Shown in pieces: positions 17,783-26,831 of a DNA stretch of 64,000 nucleotides; positions within the stretch are counted from its first letter, which is position 1, and the number at the start of each line of letters is the position of its first letter. The translations under genes were made by a program, and so were the position numbers. Source of the stretch: Xanthomonas hortorum (GTDB lineage: Bacteria; Pseudomonadota; Gammaproteobacteria; Xanthomonadales; Xanthomonadaceae); the NCBI RefSeq assembly GCF_002940005.1, contig NZ_MDEF01000016.1; one strand, written 5' to 3'. The notes under the pieces were generated by a model that ran no database searches, was not told the DNA's origin, and was given only the letters and a program-made list of their open reading frames with translations.

Positions 17783-18357
17783 CGTTCCGAGCCATTGAAA
17801 GATGCCAGGATTTCGGTACGGCAGACATTCAGGATTTCATCCGCCAAGGGCGAGTCGTCCGGGCAGGCCCGCGACAACACAATCGCGCCCACCGCATGGG
17901 CGAGCATGTCGATCGCTTTGGCTCGCGCCTTCTCGCGGTCACCGCCGCCCAGCACACTGCCGTCGCGCTCGATGGCCGCCAGCAGGCGTTCGATGCCCTC
18001 CGCGAACATGGCCTTGATGGCTTCGGGCTGGCGTGAAGCATCACCCCCGAGTGCGGCCAAGGTGCAGCCCTCGCTTCGCGTATCGCGGTGCCAGCGAGAC
18101 ACGTAGGTCTTGATGAACTCGGCGAAATCGACGCTTTCGTATCTCGCCGCAGTCTGCGAAACGCCACACGCCGCCGCTTCCGCCATCAAGTCCGCCTTGG
18201 ACCGGAAGTGCTTGTAGAACCCGCCGTGGGTAAAACCAGCAGCCGCCATCAACTCTGCCACGCCCACGCCGTCGTAGCCCCGCTCACGGAATAGCGTCGA
18301 AGCTGTCTCGACGATGTGTGCCCGGTTTGCCTGAGCCTGCGCCTTGGTGACCTTCAT
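17779..18357 (-). CDS. TetR-family transcriptional regulator
   Basis: This 192-residue protein has an N-terminal helix-turn-helix (GVGVAELMAAAGFTHGGFYKHF) and a ligand domain that could sense a small electrophile or aromatic. The start at MKVTKAQAQ is preferred; an ATG 11 codons upstream is in frame but falls in the divergent promoter. It is coupled to the copper ATPase by ATGA and divergent from an alpha/beta hydrolase-OYE run. TetR proteins divergent from OYE or SDR genes commonly repress them, so that is the likelier target than copper efflux. Confidence 0.85.
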   Translation of the reverse strand: MKVTKAQAQANRAHIVETASTLFRERGYDGVGVAELMAAAGFTHGGFYKHFRSKADLMAEAAACGVSQTAARYESVDFAEFIKTYVSRWHRDTRSEGCTLAALGGDASRQPEAIKAMFAEGIERLLAAIERDGSVLGGGDREKARAKAIDMLAHAVGAIVLSRACPDDSPLADEILNVCRTEILASFNGSER

Positions 18358-18412
18358 TTCTCTATGCCTTTGATGCGCGTTGTACGCCAACAGTCAGGCT
18401 TCCACTATACAT

Positions 18413-18469
18413 TGATGTCGATCATCATTAAAGATCTTGACTGTTTAGATTATATTCGTCATCATTAAA
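18413..18469. promoter_or_regulatory. Repeated CATCATTAAA sites, possible TetR operator
   Basis: The 141-bp divergent region between tetR and the hydrolase contains a direct repeat CATCATTAAA (18423-18432 and 18460-18469). The first copy overlaps a palindrome TGATG-N5-CATCA (18413-18427). The stretch is A/T-rich compared with its surroundings, as expected of a promoter. I assign it to the adjacent TetR from position and symmetry only. Confidence 0.4.
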
Positions 18470-18498
18470 CCTCTTGCACTTTTCAAAGGACTTTGGCC

Positions 18499-19344
18499 AT
18501 GAGCGACACGCATTTGACAGCACCCACCCGCTTCATCGAAGTCGATGGCGCCCGATTCGCGTATCGCCGTTGGGGTAGCATCCAGTCCACGCAGCCTCCG
18601 CTGTTTTTCGTGCCGCACTTCCGCGCCGGACTGGACCACTGGGACCCGCTGCTGACCGATGGGCTGGCCGCAGGCCGTGAGGTCATCCTGTTCAACGGTC
18701 GCGGCATCGCCTCGTCCACTGGAACGCCCCGCAACCGCATCGAGGACATGGCCGACGACATCGCCCTGGTCATCCAGGCGCTCGGGCTTTCCCAAGTCGA
18801 TCTGCTGGGCTTCTCCATTGGCGGCATGGAAGTGCAGGACGTAGCGCTGCGGCATCCGCAGTTGGTGCGCAAACTTCTGCTGCTAGGCACCGGCCCGCGG
18901 GGCGGCGAGATGATGCGCGACCCCAAAGTGGTTCAGGTCGCATTGAATCCAGTGCCCACTGCGGATGACTTTCTGTTTCTGTTCTTCGGGCGTTCGGAAG
19001 CTGCCAAGCAGGCTGGCCTCACGTTCTGGGAACGGCGCCACCAACGCGCCGAACTCGACCCACCCAGTTCGGTCGAGGTTGCCAAGGCACAAGGAGAGGC
19101 ATTGGGAGCCTTCGCCGTGCCACTGCCAGGCGACAACCCGTTCGCTCACCTCCATGCAATCCAGCAGCCAACGCTGGTGCTCAACGGGGTCAACGACATC
19201 ATGGTTCCCTCGATCAACTCCTGGCACTTGGCGCAGAACATCCCGAACGCTCAGTTGTTGATCTATCCCGATGCCGGGCATGGCGCGCAGTTCCAGTATC
19301 CCGAGCGATTCCTGAAGCACGCCATCCAGTTCCTGGAGGAGTAG
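18499..19344 (+). CDS. Alpha/beta hydrolase
   Basis: This 281-residue hydrolase has a nucleophile elbow GFSIGG near residue 107, an acid in NGVNDIMVP and a C-terminal catalytic His in DAGHGAQF. It probably cleaves an ester or C-C bond in the cytoplasm. An AAAGGA site precedes the ATG at 18499. It is clearly related to the frameshifted hydrolase at 20573 (shared QVDL-GFS-GG and LVRKL-L-GTGP segments). The two flank an OYE gene, which points to duplication within the cluster. It starts the transcript divergent from tetR. Confidence 0.85.
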   Translation: MSDTHLTAPTRFIEVDGARFAYRRWGSIQSTQPPLFFVPHFRAGLDHWDPLLTDGLAAGREVILFNGRGIASSTGTPRNRIEDMADDIALVIQALGLSQVDLLGFSIGGMEVQDVALRHPQLVRKLLLLGTGPRGGEMMRDPKVVQVALNPVPTADDFLFLFFGRSEAAKQAGLTFWERRHQRAELDPPSSVEVAKAQGEALGAFAVPLPGDNPFAHLHAIQQPTLVLNGVNDIMVPSINSWHLAQNIPNAQLLIYPDAGHGAQFQYPERFLKHAIQFLEE

Positions 19345-19432
19345 CAGCGCAGATGGCGGCGTTCGCACGCCGCCTTCGAGCGCGCACGCCCACCCGCAGA
19401 AGATTCATCAATTCATTTGGAAGAAACCAGCC

Positions 19433-20526
19433 ATGACTCAGAAATCGTTGTTCGAGCCCTATGCCCTTGGCCCACTGACGCTCTCCAACCGGATCGTCCT
19501 CGCACCGCTGACGCGCAACCGCGCGGGCGCTGGGTCGTGCCGAGCGAGTTCGCTGCCACCTACTACAGCCAGCGTGCCTCGGCCGGCCTGCTGATCTCCG
19601 AAGCCACGCAAATCTCGCAGCAGGGCCAGGGGTATCAGGACACTCCGGGCATCTACACCCAGGAGCAGATCGACGGCTGGAAGCAGGTCACTGATGCCGT
19701 GCATCAGAAAGGCGGGCGCATCTTCCTGCAACTGTGGCACGTCGGGCGCGTATCCCACGTGGACCTTCAGGAGAACGGAGCCGCCCCGGTCGCCCCCTCG
19801 GCCATCCGCGCCGAAACCAAGACGTTCGTGAACAACGGGTTCGTGGACGTGTCTGAGCCGCGCGCGCTGGACCTCGCGGAGTTGCCAGGCATCGTCGATG
19901 ACTTCCGCCAAGCCGCAGCCAATGCGATCGTTGCCGGCTTCGACGGCGTGGAGATTCACGGCGCCAACGGCTATCTGCTGGACCAGTTTCTCAAGGACGG
20001 CGCCAACGCGCGCACCGACGCCTATGGCGGCTCCATCGAAAACCGCGCACGGCTGACGCTGGAGGTTGCGGCGGCCGTGGTGAAGGAAATCGGCGCCGAG
20101 CGCACCGGTATTCGTATTTCGCCAGTCTCACCGGCCAATGGCGTTTCCAGCAGCGATCCGCAGGCGCAGTTCGACTATCTGGTCGCACAGCTCGATGCCC
20201 TGGGCCTGGTGTACCTGCACGTCGTCGAGGGCGCGACGGGTGGCCCGCGCAACGTAGCCCCATTCGACTTCGACGCACTGCGCCGACGGGTCAAGAACAC
20301 ATACCTCGCCAACAACGGCTACGACCTGGATCTTGCGAATACGCGGCTCGCCGAGAACAAGGCCGACCTGTTCGCCTTCGGCCGCCCGTTCATCGCCAAC
20401 CCGGACCTGGTGCAACGCCTGAAGACCGGCGCGCCGTTGGCGAACCTCAACCCGGCCACGCTCTATGGAGGCGGCGCAGCGGGCTACATCGACTACCCAG
20501 CGTTGGCCGCCGCAGACGCTCAGTGA
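19433..20526 (+). pseudogene. OYE alkene reductase with one frameshift near 19534
   Basis: The gene starts at ATG 19433 with a normal OYE N-terminus (LFEPYALGPLTLSNRIVLAP). The frame then shifts near 19531-19536, just after the APLTRNRAGAG segment. The rest (VPSEFAATYYSQRASAG onward, with HGANGYLLDQF and FGRPFIANPDL) is intact in another frame. Adding one base after GCTGGG restores a full protein of about 365 residues. Without it translation ends early. An open frame from 19417 covers only the downstream part with an unrelated N-terminus. This is either a real lesion or a base-call error. Confidence 0.75.
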
Positions 20527-20572
20527 GCCTGCGGACACACCCCTTAACCGACCCATCAATGGGAGTACCCAC

Positions 20573-21437
20573 ATGACGACCTCCAGCATACACGCCGCCT
20601 CGGCCGCGACTTACACCACAGCCCCGAACCTGTCGATCGACATCGGCGACACGACCCTGGCCTACCGCGACCTGGGGCCGCGCGACGGGGTGCCCGTGAT
20701 CCTGCCTGAACCACTGGGGCGCAGTTCTGGACAACTTCGACCCGCGCATCGTCGATGGCCTGGCCAGTCGGCACCGTGTCATCGCCACTGACTACCGGGG
20801 CATCGGCGGCTCGGGGGGAGCAGCCCCGCTGACCGTCGATGAAATGGCCCGCGATGCGATCGCGTTGATTCGTACATTGGGCTTCGAGCAGGTGGACCTG
20901 TTCGGCTTCTCCCTTGGCGGCTTTGTAGCCCAGGACATTGCACTCAAGGCCCCTGACCTAGTGCGCAAGCTGATCCTGACCGGAACCGGGCCGGCGGGGG
21001 GCAAGGACATCGACAAGGTCTGGGCCGTCTCCGAGCCGCTCATTCAAAGGGGCGCGTCCGAAGGGAAAGACCCGAAGTTCTTCCTGTTCTTTACCTCTAG
21101 CGACACCGGTCGCCAGGCGGCCGAAGACTTTCTGGGCCGGTTGCAGGAGCGCAAGGTGAACCGCGACAACGAGGCCACGCCCGAGGCCTTCCAGCGTCAG
21201 CTGCAGGCGATCGAGGCATGGGGCCGGCAGTCACCGCAGAACCTCGGCAGCATCCGTATCCCTGTCCTCGTCGCTAACGGTGACCAGGACGTCATGGTGC
21301 CCACGGAAAACAGCCACGACCTGGCGCGCCGCATCCCGAACGCGCAACTGGTGATCTACGAGGACGCCGGACATGGCGGCATCTTCCAGAACCATGCGGA
21401 CTTCGTATCGAAGGCGCTGGTCTTTCTCACGGACTGA
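20573..21437 (+). pseudogene. Alpha/beta hydrolase with one frameshift near 20705
   Basis: The start at 20573 reads about 44 residues of a hydrolase N-terminus (SIDIGDTTLAYRDLGPRDGVPVI). Around 20703-20706 an extra base, probably a C in CCTGCCTG, shifts the frame. The remainder (HWGAVLDNFDPRIVDGLASR, then the elbow GFSLGGFVAQD and the His motif EDAGHGG) continues in the next frame to 21437. Removing one base gives a normal protein of about 287 residues. It is the paralogue of the hydrolase at 18499. Confidence 0.75.
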
Positions 21438-21482
21438 TCGCCTTGAAGACAGCCCGATATTGAAAAATCCGAGGGCAAATTT

Positions 21483-22270
21483 ATGAGCACACAACCATCT
21501 GTCCTCATCACCGGCGCCACCACCGGCATCGGTGCCACCTATGCCGAACGCTTTGCGCGACGTGGACATGACCTCGTATTGGTCGCGCGCAATCAGGTGC
21601 GACTGGATGCACTCGCAACCCAACTGCGCGAGAAGCACGGAGTGAACGTCGATGTTCTACGCGCCGATCTGACGCAGCCTGCCGAACTGGCTACCGTCGA
21701 GGCGCGCCTGCGCAACGACGAGCGCATTGGCGTGCTGGTCAACAACGCTGGCGCAAACAAGGCGGGCAGCTTCATCGACCAGGTGACCGAAGACGTCGCC
21801 CAACTCGTGGCCCTCAACACCACTGCCGTGGTTCGGCTTGCCAGCGCTGTCGCACCGCGCCTTGCCAGAGCCGGCAGTGGCGCAATCGTCAACCTCGGCT
21901 CAGTCGTGGGTCTGGCGCCTGAATTCTGCATGACGGTTTACGGCGCGACCAAAGCCTTCGTGCTATTCCTGTCCCAGGGCATGAGCCTGGAGTTGTTGCC
22001 CAAAGGTGTCTACGTGCAGGCTGTGCTGCCGGCCGCGACCCGAACCGAAATCTGGGAGCGTTCGGGAAAGACATCAACACGCTGCCTGCGATGATGGAAG
22101 TCGGCGAGCTGGTGGACGCCGCGCTGGTCGGCTTTGATCGTCGCGAACTCGTGACCATTCCGCCCCTGCACGTGGCCGAGCGCTGGGACGCGCTCGACGC
22201 GTCGCGCCGGCCCCTTCTTGGGGATCTCCAGCAGGCCCACGCCGCAATCCGATACAAGGAGGCGAAGTGA
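21483..22270 (+). pseudogene. Short-chain dehydrogenase (SDR) with one frameshift near 22068
   Basis: Residues 1 to about 195 form a classical SDR: nucleotide motif TGATTGIG, NNAG, and catalytic Tyr-x-x-x-Lys in YGATKAF. Near 22066-22071 (GGGAAAGACATC) one base, probably a G, is missing, so the frame ends early at 22094. In the next frame the normal C-terminus continues (DINTLPAMMEVGELVDAALV) to a stop at 22270. The catalytic core precedes the lesion, but loss of the C-terminal substrate and dimer region would probably inactivate it. It is the third consecutive cargo gene with a single-base lesion. Confidence 0.72.
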
Positions 22271-22361
22271 CGTGTGCGTGACTTCGCCCGGGCCGACCGA
22301 CCGCGGCCCTGCCGCGATGAGCATCTGAATTATTTTGCATCCACTTAAAACGGAGGAAATC

Positions 22362-23762
22362 ATGGCATACCAAACCATCAATCCATCATTAGGCCAGCTT
22401 GTCCAGACCTACCCTGAACTGTCCAATTCCGAGCTGGAGAACGCGCTGGCCCGGGCCCAGGCTGCATTCGAGCAATGGCGCCTGCTTTCCGTCAGCGAGC
22501 GGGCAACCATCGTCTCGAAAGCCGCCGCGATCCTCCGTGAGAAGCAGGAAGAGTACGCGCAGTATCTGACCCTGGAAATGGGCAAGCTCATCAACGAGGC
22601 CCGCGGAGAAATCGGCCTGTCAGCCGCCATACTGGACTACTACGCCGAGAACGCGCAGACCTTCCTGAAGCCGAAACTGCTGCCCGAATCGCTAGGTGCA
22701 GAACTGCATGTCGAGCCGATCGGCATCATTCTGGGCATCGAGCCTTGGAACTTTCCCTACTATCAGATCGCACGGGTGGCCGGCCCGCAGTTGATGGTGG
22801 GCAATGTGCTCCTGCTCAAGCATGCGGAGAATGTTCCGCAATCGGCCCTGGCTTTCGCCCGCCTGTTCGAGGAGGCTGGCGCGCCCGCCGGAGTCTACAC
22901 CAACCTGTTTGCCAGCATCGACCAGATCGGCAAGGTTATCGAGGATCCGCGCGTGCGCGGCGTCACCGTCACTGGCAGCGAACGCGCAGGGGCGGCAGTG
23001 GCCGAGCGTGCCGGACGAAACCTCAAGAAAGTCGTGATGGAACTGGGCGGAAGCGATCCGCTGATCGTGCTGGAGGACGCTCCGCTCGAATCGGCGCTCG
23101 AAGGCGCGATCGCCGGGCGCATGTTCAACACCGGGCAGACCTGCGTCGCCTCCAAGCGCATCATCGTCGTGGGCAAGGAACGAGGCGAGGTCTTCCTGCA
23201 AGGCTTCCTCGGACACCTGGCATCATTTCAGGCAGGCGACCCGCAGGACGCGGCGACCACCCTGGGACCGCTGTCGTCGGAAAAGGCCCTGAACCTGCTG
23301 CTCGACCAGATCGACCGGGCCAGGAAGGCCGGTGCGAAGGTGGTGGTTGGCGGCAAGCGCATCGATCGCCCAGGCTTCTACCTGGAGCCGACGGTGCTCA
23401 CCGACATCGCCCAGGACAATCCGATCTATGCAGAGGAACTGTTCGGCCCGGTTGCCTCTTTTTACGTCGTCGCGGATGAAGCCGAAGCCGTCCGGCTGGC
23501 CAATGCCACGCCATACGGCCTGGGCGCGTCGGTATTCACCGCTGACATCGAGCGCGGCCGCCGCGTCGCGGCCGCTATCGAAAGCGGCATGGTATTCATC
23601 AACCAGCCGACCTGGACGGCCGCGCAGCTTCCGTTCGGCGGCGTCAAGAATTCTGGTTTCGGACGCGAGTTGTCGGAGTTGGGCTTCAGCGAATTCGTCA
23701 ATGAAAAACTCATCAACGTGGCGCGTTCCGGCGCCCCGGGCTGGGGACCTGCGCCGGTGTGA
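22362..23762 (+). CDS. NAD(P)-dependent aldehyde dehydrogenase (succinate-semialdehyde type)
   Basis: This 466-residue ALDH has the glutamate motif MELGGSDP, the catalytic Cys261 (NTGQTCVAS) and the C-terminal PFGGVKNSGFGRE. Overall it looks like the Sad/GabD-like succinate-semialdehyde dehydrogenase group, which oxidises short aldehydes to acids. A strong CGGAGGAAAT site precedes ATG 22362. It follows the hydrolase-OYE-SDR genes on the same strand and could finish oxidation of an aldehyde made by them. The substrate is inferred only at family level. Confidence 0.85.
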   Translation: MAYQTINPSLGQLVQTYPELSNSELENALARAQAAFEQWRLLSVSERATIVSKAAAILREKQEEYAQYLTLEMGKLINEARGEIGLSAAILDYYAENAQTFLKPKLLPESLGAELHVEPIGIILGIEPWNFPYYQIARVAGPQLMVGNVLLLKHAENVPQSALAFARLFEEAGAPAGVYTNLFASIDQIGKVIEDPRVRGVTVTGSERAGAAVAERAGRNLKKVVMELGGSDPLIVLEDAPLESALEGAIAGRMFNTGQTCVASKRIIVVGKERGEVFLQGFLGHLASFQAGDPQDAATTLGPLSSEKALNLLLDQIDRARKAGAKVVVGGKRIDRPGFYLEPTVLTDIAQDNPIYAEELFGPVASFYVVADEAEAVRLANATPYGLGASVFTADIERGRRVAAAIESGMVFINQPTWTAAQLPFGGVKNSGFGRELSELGFSEFVNEKLINVARSGAPGWGPAPV

Positions 23763-23813
23763 TGCAGGCGGATGACTCGATCAACGATCACTTCATGCAG
23801 AAAGGAATTTTCC

Positions 23814-24920
23814 ATGTCCAACGACGTCCTGTTCAGCCCCTTCACCATCAAGGGGCTCACCCTTCCCAATCGCATCGTCATGGCGCCCATGACCCGCAGC
23901 ATGGCGCCTGACGGCATTCCCGGCGCCGCCAATGCCGAGTACTACCAGCGCCGCGCCGAAGGCGCCGTGGGCCTGATCCTGACGGAGGGCACCGTCATCG
24001 ACCGGCCGGCCTCGCGCAACATGCCGGGCATTCCGCTCTTTCACGGCCAGAAAGCGCTGGCGGGCTGGGCCGAGGTGGCCAAGGCCGTGCATGCTGCGGG
24101 CGGCCGGATCGGCCCGCAGCTCTGGCATACCGGCTCGACCCGGGCAGGCAGTTGGGAGCCGGACGCGCCGGTGGAGAGCCCCTCCGGCCTGGTCGGCCCC
24201 GGCGAGCCGCGCGGCGTGGCGATGACCGAAGAGGACATCGCCGATACAGTCGCCGCGTTCGCGCGCGCGGCCGCCGATGCGAAGCGGCTGGGCTTCGACG
24301 TCGTGGAACTCCATGGCGCACACGGCTACCTGATCGACCAGTTCTTCTGGCCCGGCACGAACACCCGGACGGACGCCTTTGGCGGAAAGTCCATCCAAGA
24401 GCGCTCGCGTTTCGCCGCCGACGTCGTGCGCGCCGTCCGCGAGGCGGTCGGATCTGATTTCCCGCTGATCCTGCGGGTCAGCCAGTGGAAGCAGCAGGAC
24501 TACAAGGCCCGTCTGGCGATCACGCCCGACGAACTGCGGGAATGGCTGGCTCCGCTGGTGGTTGCGGGCATCGACATCCTGCACTGCTCACAGCGTCGCT
24601 TCTGGGAGCCGGAGTTCCCCGAGATCGACGGTCCCGACGGGCTGAACTTCGCGGGGTGGGCCAAGAAGGTGACGGGCGCGGCCACGATCAGTGTCGGTTC
24701 GGTCAGCCTGGACTCGGACTTCTTCGGCGCATTCGGCGGCAAGAGTTCCGGCAATGCAGAGTTCGACAACCTGTACCGCCGCATGGAGCGGGGCGAGTTC
24801 GATCTCGTTGCCGTCGGGCGGGCGCTCATCTCCGATCCCTCATGGGCCAGGAAAGTCCAGGCGGGGCAGTTGCATGAGCTCAAGGGTTTCGGCGCCGCAG
24901 ACCTCGCGACGCTCGCCTGA
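23814..24920 (+). CDS. NADH:flavin oxidoreductase, OYE family (His/His type)
   Basis: This 368-residue FMN barrel enzyme has the pair His167 and His170 (ELHGAHGYLIDQFFW), the N-terminal IKGLTLPNRIVMAPMTRSM and the C-terminal VGRALISDPSWARK. The His/His pair and the NTRTDAFGGKSIQERSR segment place it in a different OYE subgroup from the other two copies. It probably reduces enones or similar activated alkenes. An AAAGGAA site precedes the ATG. Its stop is 62 bases before the next oxidoreductase. Confidence 0.87.
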   Translation: MSNDVLFSPFTIKGLTLPNRIVMAPMTRSMAPDGIPGAANAEYYQRRAEGAVGLILTEGTVIDRPASRNMPGIPLFHGQKALAGWAEVAKAVHAAGGRIGPQLWHTGSTRAGSWEPDAPVESPSGLVGPGEPRGVAMTEEDIADTVAAFARAAADAKRLGFDVVELHGAHGYLIDQFFWPGTNTRTDAFGGKSIQERSRFAADVVRAVREAVGSDFPLILRVSQWKQQDYKARLAITPDELREWLAPLVVAGIDILHCSQRRFWEPEFPEIDGPDGLNFAGWAKKVTGAATISVGSVSLDSDFFGAFGGKSSGNAEFDNLYRRMERGEFDLVAVGRALISDPSWARKVQAGQLHELKGFGAADLATLA

Positions 24921-24982
24921 TGCGCGCGGGGTGCCGCCGTGCGGCCTCCATCCACCAAGACAGACACAACAGGAGTTTTCCC

Positions 24983-25969
24983 ATGACATTCAGGGCGCTG
25001 CTTGCCACAAAGACCGGCGACACCACCACGACCAGCCTGGTTGACTTCAATGAAGACGACCTGATGCCCGGAGACGTCACCGTCTCGGTTGAATACTCGA
25101 CGGTGAACTACAAGGATGCGATGGCGGTCACTGGCCGCGGCGCCGTCATCCGCAAGTTTCCGCTGATCCCCGGTATCGACCTCGCCGGTGTCGTCGCGTC
25201 GTCCACGCATCCCGGCTTTGCTGCCGGCGACCGTGTGCTCGTCAACGGCTGGGAACTGAGCCAGACGCACCACGGCGGCTTCGCGCAGAAGGCGCGCGTC
25301 AAGGGCGATTGGCTGGTCAAGATCCCCGATGTGTTCTCGGCCCGCGACGCGATGGCCATCGGCACCGCCGGCTACACCGCGATGCTGAGCGTCCTGGCGC
25401 TGGAGCACGGCGGCATCACGCCCGAGCGCGGCGACATCCTCGTGACCGGCGCCAACGGCGGCGCTGGATCGGTGTCGATCGCGCTGCTGTCGAAGCTGGG
25501 CTACCGGGTGATCGCATCGACGGGCCGCCCCGACGAGGCCGACTACCTGCGCGCGCTGGGCGCTGCGGAGATCATCGACCGCCGCACACTCTCCGAACCT
25601 GGCAAGCCGATCAGCGCCGAGCGCTGGGCGGCTGCCATCGATTCCGTCGGCAGCCACACGCTGGCCAACGTGCTGGCGCAGACACAGTACCGCGGCGTGG
25701 TTGCGGCCTTCGGGCTCGCGCAAGGCGCGGATCTTCCTGCATCGGTGCTTCCCTTCATCCTTCGTAACGTGACGCTCGCCGGCATCGACTCGGTGAATGC
25801 GCCGCAGGCGGTGCGGCTGCAGGCGTGGTCGCGCCTGGCGCGCGATCTGGACCTGGACAAGCTGGCCCGCACCACGCAGGAGGTCGCGTTGGCGGACGTG
25901 CCCCGCGTCGCTGGCGAAATCCTTCAGGGGAAGGTCCGGGGCCGCGCCGTGGTCAACGTGAACCTGTGA
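24983..25969 (+). CDS. acuI: YhdH/AcuI-type quinone oxidoreductase (acryloyl-CoA reductase family)
   Basis: This 328-residue zinc-independent medium-chain reductase has the AcuI/YhdH features VNYKDAMAVTGRG at the N-terminus, the nucleotide loop VTGANGGAGSVS and SVGSHTLANVLAQ. The family reduces acryloyl-CoA or quinones with NADPH, and AcuI enzymes detoxify acrylate. An AGGAG site precedes ATG 24983; the upstream in-frame codons lie over the previous stop. It fits a cluster that reduces electrophilic C=C bonds. Confidence 0.83.
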   Translation: MTFRALLATKTGDTTTTSLVDFNEDDLMPGDVTVSVEYSTVNYKDAMAVTGRGAVIRKFPLIPGIDLAGVVASSTHPGFAAGDRVLVNGWELSQTHHGGFAQKARVKGDWLVKIPDVFSARDAMAIGTAGYTAMLSVLALEHGGITPERGDILVTGANGGAGSVSIALLSKLGYRVIASTGRPDEADYLRALGAAEIIDRRTLSEPGKPISAERWAAAIDSVGSHTLANVLAQTQYRGVVAAFGLAQGADLPASVLPFILRNVTLAGIDSVNAPQAVRLQAWSRLARDLDLDKLARTTQEVALADVPRVAGEILQGKVRGRAVVNVNL

Positions 25970-25995
25970 CTGCCATCAGAAAAGGCGGCCATGCA

Positions 25996-26739
25996 ATGAA
26001 CCAGCCAACGGCAATCGTGTTCGGCGTGGGGTCCACACGGGGCGTGGGTGGCGCGGTGTGCAAGCGCTTCGCCCGCGAGGGCTACCACGTGATCGTGGCC
26101 GGACGCACGCCGGCGAAGATCGAAAGCGTGGTCGCTGACATCGCCGCGTCGGGCATCGGCAGCGCCGAAGCGCTGCCCACGGACGTGACCGACGAGGCTC
26201 AGGTGATCGCCGCGTTCGACCGCGCCATGGCGCCCGGTCCAGGCCGCGAGCCGGCGGACGTAGTGGTTTCCAACGCCGGCAACAACGCCTACCTCGACTT
26301 CACGCAATTGACTGCGGCGCAGTTCGAGGAGTTCTGGCGTGTCGGTTGCTACTCCGGCTTCCTGATCGGACGCGAGACCGCACGGCGGCTGGTTCCGCTC
26401 GGCCGCGGCACCGTGATCTTCACGGGCGCCTCCGGCAGCCTGCGCGGCAAGCCCGGCTACGCGCACTTCGCCTCAGTCAAGGCCGGCCTGCGCATGATCT
26501 CGCAAAGCATGGCCCGCGAGTACGGGCCGAAGGGCATTCACGTCGCCCATGTCGTCATCGACGGCGGCATCCAGGGCGACCGGCTGGAGAAGGCGTTCCC
26601 GGAGTGGGTGGCGAAAGCCGGCCCGGAAGGGCTTCTCGGGTACGAGGCCATTTCCGAGAACTACTGGATGCTGCATCGCCAGCCGCAGTCGGCCTGGACG
26701 CAGGAGTTGGATCTGCGGCCGTTCAAGGAAAGCTGGTAG
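25996..26739 (+). CDS. Atypical SDR oxidoreductase lacking catalytic Tyr
   Basis: This 247-residue Rossmann protein has GVGSTRGVGGAV as its nucleotide loop and SNAGNN, and a Ser in TGASGS. At the position of the usual Tyr-x-x-x-Lys it reads Phe158-Ala-Ser-Val-Lys162. A nearby tyrosine three residues earlier (GYAHFASVK) could substitute. Some SDR subfamilies with HVAHVVIDGGI share this pattern, so it may be natural rather than a mutation. Its catalytic ability is uncertain. It starts 26 bases after the acuI-like gene and is probably cotranscribed. Confidence 0.78.
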   Translation: MNQPTAIVFGVGSTRGVGGAVCKRFAREGYHVIVAGRTPAKIESVVADIAASGIGSAEALPTDVTDEAQVIAAFDRAMAPGPGREPADVVVSNAGNNAYLDFTQLTAAQFEEFWRVGCYSGFLIGRETARRLVPLGRGTVIFTGASGSLRGKPGYAHFASVKAGLRMISQSMAREYGPKGIHVAHVVIDGGIQGDRLEKAFPEWVAKAGPEGLLGYEAISENYWMLHRQPQSAWTQELDLRPFKESW

Positions 26740-26831
26740 TTGCATCGAACTCTCGGCTACTGGCTCGGGAGCAATGTTCAGCGATGCATGCGTGCCTCAG
26801 AAGATTCAACTAAAACCGTGGAGACCTCAAC

